Made by a program: the position numbers and the translations under genes. Shown here in pieces: positions 26,820 through 35,005 of a DNA stretch of 64,000 bases. Positions within the stretch are counted from its first letter, which is position 1. Every line of letters starts with the position of its first letter. The notes beneath the pieces were generated by a model. That model made no database searches. It was not told where the DNA came from and worked only from the letters and a program-made list of their open reading frames with translations. Origin of the DNA: Streptomyces sp. Ru73 (GTDB taxonomy: Bacteria; Actinomycetota; Actinomycetes; Streptomycetales; Streptomycetaceae); NCBI RefSeq assembly GCF_002920575.1, contig NZ_PQSQ01000002.1, positions 124,001 to 188,000 on the forward strand. The letters are read 5' to 3'.

Positions 26820-27740
26820 TCAGATGAGCCGTGCCTGCTGGAGAGCGGACTCGATCTCGGCGGCGGCCTCCTCGCCCAGCGGCTGCAGCGGCGGGCGGAC
26901 GGTGGCGTCCTTGAGCACGCCCCGGGCGACCAGGCCCAGCTTGAGCGCGACGGTACCCTCCATGTGCGAGCCGCGGTGGTAGACCGCCTTGGTCACCGGC
27001 AGCAGGCGGTCGTGCACCTCACGGGCCTTCGCGTAGTCCCGGGCCTTGCCCGCCTCGATCAGCTCGACGAGCGGCTCGGGAGCCAGACCGCCGTAGCCGA
27101 CCAGCGCGCCGTCCACGTCGAACATGGTGTGCAGCAGGTACTCGTCGTGGCAGGTGAGGATCTGCAGCTGGGGGAAGTTCTCTCGCAGCACCGGAATCTC
27201 GGTGTCCCAGCGGCGCATGTTGCGCACGCCGTTCTTGGTGGCCACCACACCGGGCTGTGCGGCGATCTCCAGTTGGGTGGGGAGGTCATAGGTGGCCTTG
27301 GTGGCATCCGGGTACTGGAAGAGGATGCACTGCAGGCCCGACTCCTCGTGGATGGCCCGGTAGCGCTCCTGCGGCGCTCCGGGCTGGAAGCCGAAGCGCA
27401 GCCAGCCGTGCGAGGGATAGACCAGCGCGCCGATCGCCCCGGCCTCCGCGGCCCGCCGGGCCTCCAGCGCCGCGGTCTTCGTGCCCTCGCCGGTGATGCC
27501 CGCGATGACCGGTACTCGGTCGCCGACCGCCTCCACCAGGGTGCGGATGAGGCCGACCTGCTCCTCGGCCGTCAGATAGGTGCCCTCGCCGGCATGCCCG
27601 AGACACACCAGCCCCTTCACGCCCTCGACCTCGACCAGCCAGCGCGCCAGCTCGGCATTGGCGGCGTGATCGACCTCGCCGTCGGCGGTGAACGCGGTGA
27701 CCGGGGCCGGAACCAGGCCACGCAGATCCATGGGGTCCAT
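26820..27740 (-). CDS. Dihydrodipicolinate synthase/N-acetylneuraminate lyase family protein
   Basis: This 306-residue protein is a class I aldolase of the DapA/NanA family. It shows the substrate-carboxylate motif as GHAGEGTYLT, the Tyr in FQYPDATK, and the Schiff-base Lys in VVATKNGVRN. Its place beside a LacI regulator and an MFS transporter points to catabolism of a sugar acid or related keto-acid rather than lysine synthesis. The first ATG is chosen because GGGAG lies eight bases upstream. A perfect 12-base-arm palindrome starts 14 bases upstream of the start codon and likely controls it. Confidence 0.9.
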   Translation of the reverse strand: MDPMDLRGLVPAPVTAFTADGEVDHAANAELARWLVEVEGVKGLVCLGHAGEGTYLTAEEQVGLIRTLVEAVGDRVPVIAGITGEGTKTAALEARRAAEAGAIGALVYPSHGWLRFGFQPGAPQERYRAIHEESGLQCILFQYPDATKATYDLPTQLEIAAQPGVVATKNGVRNMRRWDTEIPVLRENFPQLQILTCHDEYLLHTMFDVDGALVGYGGLAPEPLVELIEAGKARDYAKAREVHDRLLPVTKAVYHRGSHMEGTVALKLGLVARGVLKDATVRPPLQPLGEEAAAEIESALQQARLI

Positions 27741-27753
27741 GACACACACTCCC

Positions 27754-27783
27754 TGTGCAATCGTTGGCGGGAACGATTGCACA
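27754..27783. promoter_or_regulatory. LacI-type operator upstream of the DapA-like gene
   Basis: A perfect inverted repeat has arms TGTGCAATCGTT (27754-27765) and AACGATTGCACA (27772-27783) separated by GGCGGG. It lies directly upstream of the ribosome binding site. Size and symmetry fit a LacI-family dimer site, and the regulator gene is two genes downstream. Confidence 0.8.
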
Positions 27784-28020
27784 TCTCCGGCTGTCGGCAC
27801 GTCAAGAGGTGAAGCGGAAGAAGCGCGGGCGCGGTCCGGAGCGAAGGGCTGCGATGCCCGCGCGAGCGCCTGTCTCTGCACCTTGACCATGTGTGCCGGT
27901 GGGCGAATCGAGCGCGGACGCGGGCGGGTCATCGACGCTCGCCGCCCAGACAGGACCTGACCCGCCCCACGCACAGGCCGACGTTCGACACCCTCTAGCC
28001 CATCGGCCGACGAAGGGATG

Positions 28021-28443
28021 TCACCCCAGGAAACTCAGCCGGACCTGACGCCGCGGGTTGTCGCCGTTCGTGTCGACCAGGCAGACCGATTGCCACGTGC
28101 CCAGTTCGAGGTGGCCGTTGAGGACGGGGAGGGTGGCGTGGGGTGGGACGAAGGCCGGGAGGACGTGGTCGCGGCCGTGGCCGGGGCTGCCGTGGCGGTG
28201 GCGCCAGCGGTCGTCGGCCGGGAGGAGGTCGCCCAGGGCGGCGAGCAGGTCGTCGTCGCTGCCGGCGCCGGTCTCGATGATCGCGATGCCGGCGGTGGCG
28301 TGCGGGACGAAGACGTTCAGCAGTCCGTCCCGGCCGGCCGCCGCCTCGGCGAGGAATGCCGAGCAGTCCCGGGTGAGGTCGTACACGGTCTCGCCGGAAC
28401 CGGTGCTGATGTTCAGTACGTGTGTCGTGAAGGCGTTACTCAT
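28021..28443 (-). CDS. YjbQ/UPF0047 family protein
   Basis: This 140-residue protein matches the YjbQ family, sometimes named secondary thiamine-phosphate synthase enzyme. Key segments are LLNVFVPHATAGIAIIE, RHRHGSPGHGRDHVLPAF with several His residues, and LGTWQSVCLVDTNGDN near the C-terminus. Length equals the usual 130-140 residues. Start is taken at the ATG giving MSNAFTTHVLNIS; a second in-frame ATG nine bases earlier is possible. It is a single gene with no clear link to its neighbours, and the true cellular role of the family is unsettled. Confidence 0.9.
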   Translation of the reverse strand: MSNAFTTHVLNISTGSGETVYDLTRDCSAFLAEAAAGRDGLLNVFVPHATAGIAIIETGAGSDDDLLAALGDLLPADDRWRHRHGSPGHGRDHVLPAFVPPHATLPVLNGHLELGTWQSVCLVDTNGDNPRRQVRLSFLG

Positions 28444-28523
28444 ACTTCCCATGATCCGCGATACGGCGGAAAGGGCCGCGCTGACACACTGCCGCAACAA
28501 AGGTCCACTGGCCGAGACGGCGA

Positions 28524-28553
28524 TTGACCCGGTTCCGGCCACGCGGCTACGTT
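28524..28553 (+). promoter_or_regulatory. Promoter of the leader peptide and sulfonate-type transporter operon
   Basis: A -35 hexamer TTGACC (28524-28529) is followed after 18 bases by TACGTT (28548-28553), close to the housekeeping sigma consensus of Streptomyces. The expected transcription start is at or next to the leader-peptide ATG at 28561, which would make the transcript leaderless. Confidence 0.6.
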
Positions 28554-28560
28554 CAGCGAC

Positions 28561-28644
28561 ATGTCTACGTCAGCCTTGCTCACCACGCGCGGTCACATCG
28601 ACCTGCTGCGGGTGGCCTCCGCCGCCTGTCGCGGCTGCTGCTGA
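28561..28644 (+). CDS. Cys-rich leader peptide upstream of ABC transporter
   Basis: This 27-residue open frame encodes MSTSALLTTRGHIDLLRVAS and ends AACRGCC, directly before TGA. It matches the actinobacterial putative leader-peptide pattern (R-x-HIDL-x-RVxSA then Cys) found upstream of sulfur-uptake and cysteine genes. In that family ribosome stalling at Cys codons is thought to sense cysteine supply. Here three Cys codons lie among the last five sense codons. The peptide has no ribosome binding site but starts about seven bases after a -10 box, so it is probably read from a leaderless mRNA. The transporter permease begins 321 bases later. No other function is likely for so short a product. 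Confidence 0.8.
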   Translation: MSTSALLTTRGHIDLLRVASAACRGCC

Positions 28645-28965
28645 CGCACTCTCAGCGGGGACGCGGCCTTGCGTTCTCGGCCTGCGGTGTGTTGTCCCCG
28701 CCCTCGCCGTCGGTGTCACCGTTTCCTGTTGTCGCTTCTTTGTGATGCGCAGACGTACGCGGTGAGGCGGCTGCCTTCGCCTTGACGCCGGCCTGCGCCG
28801 TAGCGCTGAGTGCTGTGGCGCGGTGAGCGTTGCGGCGGGTGGCCGTGTGCGTAGGTGCGTGGGTGCGCATCTGCTGTCTGTGTACGTGGGCGTTCACTCA
28901 GCGGTGCCCCGCGGTTCTCCCCACTCCCCTCCCCCTCTCCCCTGTCTCTCGTTCGTGGAGTCTCT
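28645..28965 (+). other. Untranslated region between leader peptide and transporter
   Basis: This 321-base stretch holds no convincing gene. It should be the part of the transcript that links leader-peptide translation to transporter expression. No textbook terminator with a T-run and no recognisable riboswitch was identified by eye, so the mechanism could be Rho-dependent or structural. Confidence 0.45.
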
Positions 28966-29853
28966 ATGTCGCTCGATCAGGCTGTTCTGGCCGATCAGCC
29001 GCCGTCACCACCTGATATATCCGTGGGAAGCAGTGCATCGAGTCCTGCGCCGGAGCTTGTGACGCTCGTTCCGGTCTCGGCGCGGCGGCGGTCCGTGCCG
29101 CGGTGGTTGCGGCGCACCGTCGGGCCGGTGGGGCTGCTCGTCCTGTGGCAGGTGCTGAGCGCGACGGGTGTACTCCACCCGGACGTACTCGCCTCGCCCG
29201 GCACCATCGCCCGTACCGCCGGTGACCTCGTCTCCGACGGCACACTGCCCTCGGCCATGCTGGTGTCCGTCCAGCGCGTGCTGGTCGGACTGGTGCTGGG
29301 CGGGGTCGCCGGCGTGGCGCTGGCGCTCGCTTCCGGGCTGTCGCGGCTGGGTGAGGACCTGGTGGACGCGACCGTGCAGATGCTGCGGTCCATCCCGTGG
29401 GTGGGTGTCATCCCGCTGTTCATCATCTGGCTGGGCATCGGCGAGGCGCCGAAGATCGCGCTGATCTCGCTGGGTGTGGCCTTCCACCTGTACCTGAACG
29501 TGTACGCCGGAATCCGTGGCGTGGACGCCCAGTTGGTCGAGGCGGGGTCCTCGCTCGGTCTCGGGCGGTGGGGCCTGATCCGGCACGTCGTACTGCCCGG
29601 AGCGCTCCCGGGCGCGATGACCGGGCTGCGGTATTCGCTGGCCACGGCGTGGCTCGCGCTTGTCTTCGGTGAGTCGGTCAACGCCGACGACGGCATCGGC
29701 TTCCTGATGAACCAGGCCAGGGAGTTCTTCCGTACCGATGTGATCGTGGTCTGCCTGATCGTCTACGCCCTGCTCGGCCTGCTCGCCGATTTCCTCGTCC
29801 GTACCCTCGAAAGGCTGCTGCTGCAATGGCGACCGACGTTCACGGGGCAGTGA
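28966..29853 (+). CDS. ssuC: ABC transporter permease, sulfonate/nitrate/taurine type
   Basis: This 295-residue protein is a binding-protein-dependent permease with about six TM helices. A cytoplasmic N-terminal tail of about 45 residues is followed by VGPVGLLVLWQVLSATGVLH. The conserved EAA-type loop for ATPase contact is VEAGSSLGLGRWGLIRHVVL. It belongs to the SsuC/TauC group importing aliphatic sulfonates or similar anions. GGAG five bases before the ATG fixes the start. It overlaps the ATPase gene by 28 bases. The upstream Cys-rich leader supports a sulfur source as ligand. Confidence 0.88.
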   Translation: MSLDQAVLADQPPSPPDISVGSSASSPAPELVTLVPVSARRRSVPRWLRRTVGPVGLLVLWQVLSATGVLHPDVLASPGTIARTAGDLVSDGTLPSAMLVSVQRVLVGLVLGGVAGVALALASGLSRLGEDLVDATVQMLRSIPWVGVIPLFIIWLGIGEAPKIALISLGVAFHLYLNVYAGIRGVDAQLVEAGSSLGLGRWGLIRHVVLPGALPGAMTGLRYSLATAWLALVFGESVNADDGIGFLMNQAREFFRTDVIVVCLIVYALLGLLADFLVRTLERLLLQWRPTFTGQ

Positions 29854-30710
29854 GCCCGAAGACGGTGGGGAGGGCGGGGACGTCCTCCGCCCCCAAGACC
29901 CCGCACGCTGATGAGATCTCTCCCGCCCAGGAGGCTCCGGCCGCCGTACGCGTGGCCGGGCTGACCCGGTCCTTCGACGGGCGGGCGGTCATCGACGGGC
30001 TCGAACTGACCGTTCAGCCGGGCGAGTTCGTCGCTCTGCTCGGACGGAGCGGCTGCGGCAAGTCGACGTTGCTGCGGGTGCTGGCCGGGCTCGACCGCGA
30101 GATCGAGGGCCAGGTGTCGGTACCGCGCCGGTCGGCCGTCGCCTTCCAGGCGCCGCGGCTGATGCCGTGGAAGAAGGTGTGGCGCAACGTCCTGCTCGGG
30201 CTGCCCGGTCGTCCCGAACGGACCGTTGCCGAGCGGGCGTTGGGCGAAGTGGGGCTCGCGCACCGTACCGACGCGTGGCCCAAGACGCTGTCGGGCGGTG
30301 AGGCCCAGCGGGCTTCGCTGGCCCGGGCCCTGGTGCGCGAGCCCGACCTGCTGCTGCTCGACGAACCGTTCGGCGCGCTGGACGCGCTGACGCGCATCAA
30401 GGCGCAGCGGCTGGTGGCCGAGTTGTGGCAGCGGCGCGGCTGCGCGGTGCTGCTGGTCACGCACGACGTGGAGGAGGCGTTGCTCCTCGCGGACCGTGCG
30501 GTGGTCATGGACGACGGTGTGATCGCGTACGAGACCGCCGTCGACCTGCCGCGGCCCCGCGACGTCACCGACCCGCGCTTCGCCGCACTGCGCACGCGGC
30601 TGCTGGAGCGGCTGGGCGTGGCGGACGACGCGGAGGGGGCGGCGGAGGGCGGTGCCTGGACTGGAGTCGGTACCGATACCCCAGTGCACCCCGACCGGCC
30701 TGCGAACTGA
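29826..30710 (+). CDS. ssuB: ABC transporter ATP-binding protein, sulfonate type
   Basis: This 294-residue ATPase shows Walker A GRSGCGKST, Q-loop AFQAPRLMPWKKV, signature LSGGEAQRASLARAL, Walker B LLLLDEPFGALDA and the switch His in LLVTHDVEEAL. The MPW motif after the Q-loop is typical of SsuB/TauB-type ATPases. An N-terminal extension of about 40 residues and a Gly/Ala-rich tail are non-conserved. The gene begins inside the permease gene, so the two are probably co-translated. It energises uptake by the neighbouring permease and binding protein. Confidence 0.9.
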   Translation: MATDVHGAVSPKTVGRAGTSSAPKTPHADEISPAQEAPAAVRVAGLTRSFDGRAVIDGLELTVQPGEFVALLGRSGCGKSTLLRVLAGLDREIEGQVSVPRRSAVAFQAPRLMPWKKVWRNVLLGLPGRPERTVAERALGEVGLAHRTDAWPKTLSGGEAQRASLARALVREPDLLLLDEPFGALDALTRIKAQRLVAELWQRRGCAVLLVTHDVEEALLLADRAVVMDDGVIAYETAVDLPRPRDVTDPRFAALRTRLLERLGVADDAEGAAEGGAWTGVGTDTPVHPDRPAN

Positions 30711-30842
30711 GCGATCGGCCGCCCACTACCGGCCGGGCCCGCACCATCAGCGCCCGACCTACCTACGCCCCATCCATCACCCATCCCACCCATGACCCAC
30801 CCCACCAACGCCCCCGAACCGCACGACGAACGGAACCCTGTG

Positions 30843-31904
30843 ATGAGATCCCGCCGACCGGCCCCGGCCTACGCCCCGGCTGCTGCCCTGCTGCTCCCGC
30901 TCGTGCTGTTGCTGACGGCCTGCGGCGGTGCGTCGCGGGCGGACGGCGGTGGCGCCGGAAAGGGCAGTGGCAGTGACGGCAAGGGGTCGCTGACCCTGCG
31001 CGTCGGTGACCAGAAGGGCGGTTCCGAGGCACTGCTGCGGGCCGCCGGGGAGCTGGACGACCTGCCGTACCGCATCGAGTGGTCCACCTTCACCTCCGGC
31101 CCGCCACTGCTGGAGGCGCTCAACGCGGGGGCCGTGGACATCGGCGGGGTCGGCAACACCCCGCCGGTCTTCGCCGCGGCCGCGCAGCAGAAGCTCAAGG
31201 TCGTCGCCGCCTCGCACAGCTCCTCGGCGGGCGAGACGATCCTGGTGAAGAAGGACTCTCCGCTGAAGCGACCGGCGCAGCTCAAGGGGAAGACGATCGC
31301 GGTGGCGCAGGGCAGCTCCGCCAACTACCAGCTGGTCGCGTCCCTGAAGAAGGCCGGTCTGACGACGAAGGACGTCAAGCTCAGCTATCTGCAGCCGGCC
31401 GACGCGCTGGCCGCGTTCACGCGGGGCCGGGTGGACGCGTGGGCGGTGTGGGACCCGTACACCTCGCAGGCGCTGGACCAGGCCGACGCCCGGGTGCTGA
31501 CCACCGGCAAGGGCGTCGTCAACGGCCTGAGCTTCCAGGTGGCAGCGCCGGCCGCGCTGGAGGACAAGAAGAAGGCGAAGGCCCTCAAGGACTACAACGA
31601 CCGGCTGCGGCGGGCCCAGGACTGGGTGTTCAAGCACCCGCAGCGGTGGGCCGAGGTGTGGGCGAAGGAGACCGGGCTGCCGGAGAAGGTGGCGCTGGAC
31701 GCCGTCCGGCGCACGCGCGGCACGGCCGTACCCGTGGCCATCGACAAGGCCGCCGTCGCCTCCGAGCAGCGGATCGTCGACACGTTCGCGGACATCAAGC
31801 TGATTCCGCGCTCGTACTCCTTCGAGAAGTACGTGGACACCCGGTTCAACGGGGACCTGCCGCCGTCGAGCACGGCCCCGCGGTCGTACGGCAAGGACGG
31901 CTGA
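30843..31904 (+). CDS. ssuA: ABC transporter substrate-binding lipoprotein, sulfonate type
   Basis: This 353-residue protein has a lipoprotein signal with lipobox LLTACGG (Cys27) and a low-complexity Gly/Ser linker. An SsuA/NrtA-like binding domain follows: LTLRVGDQKGGSEALLRAAG, FTSGPPLLEALNAGAVDIGG and RVDAWAVWDPYTSQAL. It would capture an alkane sulfonate or similar ligand outside the membrane and deliver it to the upstream permease. ATG at 30843 is preferred because it directly precedes the basic signal-peptide start MRSRRPAPA. It is the third gene of the transporter operon. Confidence 0.88.
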   Translation: MRSRRPAPAYAPAAALLLPLVLLLTACGGASRADGGGAGKGSGSDGKGSLTLRVGDQKGGSEALLRAAGELDDLPYRIEWSTFTSGPPLLEALNAGAVDIGGVGNTPPVFAAAAQQKLKVVAASHSSSAGETILVKKDSPLKRPAQLKGKTIAVAQGSSANYQLVASLKKAGLTTKDVKLSYLQPADALAAFTRGRVDAWAVWDPYTSQALDQADARVLTTGKGVVNGLSFQVAAPAALEDKKKAKALKDYNDRLRRAQDWVFKHPQRWAEVWAKETGLPEKVALDAVRRTRGTAVPVAIDKAAVASEQRIVDTFADIKLIPRSYSFEKYVDTRFNGDLPPSSTAPRSYGKDG

Positions 31905-32003
31905 GGGCGTCCGGGGGGCGCCCGGTTCCGGGCCGCCCTCGCTCCGGAGGCGGCGGTGACACGGCTCGGGAAGACAATCGCCGCCGCCTCCGTTAGTACC
32001 CGT

Positions 32004-33116
32004 ATGAACTACACGGACGAGGTCCGAGACGTCGATGTCGTCGTCATCGGTGCAGGTCAGGCCGGGCTCGCCGCCGCGTTTCACCTGCGGCGGCTGGGCT
32101 GTGAGCCGGACCGGGACCTCGTCGTGCTCGACCACGCGCCGCGGCCGGGCGGCGCGTGGCAGTACCGCTGGCCGACGCTGACGTACGGCAAGGTCCACGG
32201 CATGCACGCGCTCCCCGGCATGGAGCTGACCGGTGCCGACCCCGACCGCACCTCCGCCGAGGTCATCGCCGAGTACTTCACCGCGTACGAGGACACCTTC
32301 GGGCTCCGGGTCCACCGGCCGGTGCACGTCACGGCGGTACGGCCGGGGCCCGAGCCGGGCGGCCGGCTGTTCGTCGAGTCCTCGGAGGGGACGTACGCGA
32401 CGCGGGCGCTGGTGAACGCGACCGGCACCTGGGACCGCCCGTTCTGGCCGCGTTTCCCTGGTCAGGAGCGGTTTCGCGGGCGGCTGCTGCACACCGCCGG
32501 CTACCGGGGGCCGCAGGAGTTCGCCGGGCAGCGCGTCGTCGTGGTCGGCGGCGGCACCTCCGCGGTACAGCACCTGATGGAGATCGCCGAGGTGGCGGCG
32601 GACACGGTGTGGGTGACCCGGCGGCCGCCCGCCTTCCGTACGGGCCCCTTCGACGAGAACCGGGGGCGTGCCGCGGTGGCCCTGGTCGAGGACCGCGTCC
32701 GGCAGGGTCTGCCGCCCCGCAGCGTGGTCTCGGTCACGGGTCTGCCGATGACCGAGGAGCTGCGTCGGGCGCGGGAGCGGGGCGTGCTCGTGCGCCGGCC
32801 GATGTTCGACCGGATCACCGAGCACGGGGTGCGCTGGGGCGAGGGCGTACGGGAGGACGGCGTGACCTCCTTCGACGCCGACGCCATCCTGCTCGCCACC
32901 GGCTTCCGCCCGGTGATCGACCACCTGGCCCCGCTCCGCCTGCGCACGCCCGGCGGCGGCATCCGCATGGCCGGCACCCGCGTCGCCGACGATCCCCGTG
33001 TCCACCTCGTCGGCTACGGCCCGTCGGCCAGCACCATCGGCGCCAACCGGGCGGGCCGGGCCGCGGCACGCGAGATACGGCAGCTGCTGACGGAGGGCAC
33101 CCGGGCCGCGGCCTGA
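32004..33116 (+). CDS. FAD-dependent monooxygenase/oxidoreductase (FMO-like)
   Basis: This 370-residue flavoprotein has an N-terminal FAD-binding VVVIGAGQAGLAAAFHLRR, a central NAD(P)H-binding VVVVGGGTSAVQHLM and the C-terminal ILLATGFRPVIDHL motif, the pattern of flavin-containing monooxygenases and related reductases. The ATG at 32004 is preferred. A GTG at 31956 has GGAGG upstream, but the 16 intervening codons use many A/T third positions (ACA, GTT, AGT, CGT) unlike coding sequence here. It follows the sulfonate-type transporter by 99 bases and could act on an imported sulfur compound. This is inference. Confidence 0.85.
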   Translation: MNYTDEVRDVDVVVIGAGQAGLAAAFHLRRLGCEPDRDLVVLDHAPRPGGAWQYRWPTLTYGKVHGMHALPGMELTGADPDRTSAEVIAEYFTAYEDTFGLRVHRPVHVTAVRPGPEPGGRLFVESSEGTYATRALVNATGTWDRPFWPRFPGQERFRGRLLHTAGYRGPQEFAGQRVVVVGGGTSAVQHLMEIAEVAADTVWVTRRPPAFRTGPFDENRGRAAVALVEDRVRQGLPPRSVVSVTGLPMTEELRRARERGVLVRRPMFDRITEHGVRWGEGVREDGVTSFDADAILLATGFRPVIDHLAPLRLRTPGGGIRMAGTRVADDPRVHLVGYGPSASTIGANRAGRAAAREIRQLLTEGTRAAA

Positions 33117-33177
33117 GCGCACTCCGCGGTCAGCGGCGTGCGCTACAGGGAGAACCGGCTCCGCGCTCAGCGGGCCG

Positions 33178-33798
33178 TCACTCGAAGCGCGCGGGGTCGC
33201 CCGCGCCCCGGCGCACCAGCTCCGGCTCGCTGCCGGAGAAGTCGACGACCGTGGTCGGCTCGGTGCCGCAGTCGCCCGAGTCGACCACCGCGTCCACCGC
33301 GTGGTCGAGCCGCTCCTTGATCTCCCAGCCCTGCGTCAGCGGTTCGTCCTCGCCGGGCAGCAGCAGGGTGCTGGAGAGCAGCGGCTCGCCCAGCTCGGCG
33401 AGGAGGGCCTGTGCGACGGCGTGGTCCGGGATGCGGACGCCCACCGTCTTCTTCTTGGGGTGCAGCAGCTTGCGCGGCACCTCCTTGGTCGCGGGGAGGA
33501 TGAAGGTGTAGCTGCCGGGCGTGGCGGCCTTGATGGCGCGGAACACGTCATTGTCGATCTGGACGAACTGGCCGAGTTGGGCGAAGTTCTGGCATACCAG
33601 GGTGAAGTGGTGGCGGTCGTCGAGGTTCCGGATCGACCGGATCCGGTCGATCCCGTCGCGACTGCCCAGCTGGCATCCGAGCGCGAAACAGGAGTCCGTC
33701 GGGTAGGCCACGAGCGCGCCGGACCGGATGCTGTCGGCCACGGTCTTGATCGTGCGCGGTTGCGGGTTCTCGGGGTGTACGTCGAAGTACTTCGCCAT
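33178..33798 (-). CDS. Sua5/YciO/YrdC family protein (threonylcarbamoyl-AMP synthase type)
   Basis: This 206-residue protein carries the YrdC/Sua5 fold: ALVAYPTDSCFALGCQLG, then the KxR-type region RIRSIRNLDDRHHFTLVC, FILPATKEVPRKLLHPKKKT and the C-terminal TTVVDFSG. Sua5/YrdC enzymes make threonylcarbamoyl-AMP for tRNA t6A37, while YciO-type paralogues have uncertain roles. The sequence looks nearer to the YciO-like branch (MAKYFDVHPENPQPRTIKTV), so it may not be the essential enzyme. It is a single gene, convergent to the monooxygenase gene. Confidence 0.87.
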   Translation of the reverse strand: MAKYFDVHPENPQPRTIKTVADSIRSGALVAYPTDSCFALGCQLGSRDGIDRIRSIRNLDDRHHFTLVCQNFAQLGQFVQIDNDVFRAIKAATPGSYTFILPATKEVPRKLLHPKKKTVGVRIPDHAVAQALLAELGEPLLSSTLLLPGEDEPLTQGWEIKERLDHAVDAVVDSGDCGTEPTTVVDFSGSEPELVRRGAGDPARFE

Positions 33799-33937
33799 CC
33801 ACCGACCTTAGGTCATGTGATCGGAACTCGCACCGACGGCGCCGGGGCCGTTCCCGCTGCCCGGGCCGGCTGCCGGGTCCGGGCGCCCGGTACGGCTGCC
33901 GTGGCCGCCCGCCCTGTGCGGCCACCCGGCCCGCCGC

Positions 33938-35005
33938 TCAGCCCGGGAAGCGGCCCGTGCTGCGCAGCTGCCAGCGGCGTTCGGCGTAGGCCAGGTCGTC
34001 GCGCCACAGGCGTCCCGCGACGGCGCGCATGAGGGGCCGCAGTACGGGCGTCGCCTTACGGGCCGCGGCGAAGCCGGGCCGGTCGGAGGCGGCCACCACC
34101 GCCTCGGTCACGGCCGTGCGCGGCCGGCCGCGGTCGTCCGGGGCGAGCGGGGTGGCGTGGGTCTCGACCACGGAGCCCCGGCCCTCGCCCTCGGTGATGT
34201 GCATGACGACGGTGCGGGGTTCCGGCGCGGTGAACACCGCGCGGACGGGCACCACTATCCGGCCGGCGAGCCGGAAGGAGACGTCCACGACGAAGCCGTC
34301 CTCGTCGGCCGCCGCCCTCTCCGGTGCCGAGCCGGCCGCCTCCCCTTCCCGTACCGCGCCGGACGCCTCCCCCTCCGGTGCCGAGACGACGGAGAGGTCC
34401 ACGAAGGAGTACGGGTGGTACCAGGCGCCGTGCCACGGGTCGAGGCGGTTGGCCACCACGTCCTCCGGCTCGCACACGCCGACGCCCGTGTAGACGGCCG
34501 CCACCGCGCCGGCGAGCGGCGGCCGTGGCGGGATCACCGGCTCCTCCAGCGGCTGTTCGCCGCCGGCCTCGTCCAGCCGTACCCAGGTCAGCACGCCGTC
34601 GTCGTGCACGGGCAGCGGGGTCCAGCCAGCGAAGGGGCTGCCGTCCAGGGCGAGGCCGTGCCAGTGGCAGACGAGCCGGCCGCAGCGCACGGGGCTGTCG
34701 CGCAGCGGTGCGCCCAGGTGCGGGCAGCTGCCGGGGCCCGCGCGCAGCCGGCCGTCGGGGCCGCGCCAGACGACCACCTCGTGGCCCGCGACCGTGCGTG
34801 CCAGAGGGCGCGTCGCATTGACGTCCCTCGTGGCGCCGACGACGTACCAGTTGCCCGAGGGGCGGGCCTGCGCGCGCTTGAGGGCGTCGGCGATCACCTT
34901 CGGCTTGGCGTCGCGCCAGGTCGGCCGCTGCCGGTCCCAGGGGACGGGGGAACGGCGCAGGCGGAGCGGGTAACGCCCGCGTGCGAAGCGGTCGTCGGTG
35001 CTCAT
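33938..35005 (-). CDS. Rieske 2Fe-2S protein with C-terminal DUF5914-like domain (carotenoid cluster)
   Basis: This 355-residue protein has an N-terminal Rieske domain with both ligand motifs: CPHLGAPL (Cys-x-His) and CHWHGLAL (Cys-x2-His). A C-terminal region of about 190 residues follows, matching the domain found in Rieske proteins of Streptomyces carotenoid clusters. A charged Glu/Ala-rich insert (near residues 210-235) interrupts it. It overlaps crtB by four bases and so belongs to the crtI-crtB operon. It probably oxygenates or desaturates a carotenoid, but the reaction has not been settled by sequence. The start [20 protein letters not shown] agrees with relatives. Confidence 0.87.
   Translation of the reverse strand: MSTDDRFARGRYPLRLRRSPVPWDRQRPTWRDAKPKVIADALKRAQARPSGNWYVVGATRDVNATRPLARTVAGHEVVVWRGPDGRLRAGPGSCPHLGAPLRDSPVRCGRLVCHWHGLALDGSPFAGWTPLPVHDDGVLTWVRLDEAGGEQPLEEPVIPPRPPLAGAVAAVYTGVGVCEPEDVVANRLDPWHGAWYHPYSFVDLSVVSAPEGEASGAVREGEAAGSAPERAAADEDGFVVDVSFRLAGRIVVPVRAVFTAPEPRTVVMHITEGEGRGSVVETHATPLAPDDRGRPRTAVTEAVVAASDRPGFAAARKATPVLRPLMRAVAGRLWRDDLAYAERRWQLRSTGRFPG

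Noticed and set aside
31956-32003. GTG start with GGAGG for the FMO-like gene
   Set aside because: The 16 extra codons have many A/T third positions unlike coding DNA here, and the FAD motif starts properly after the ATG at 32004.
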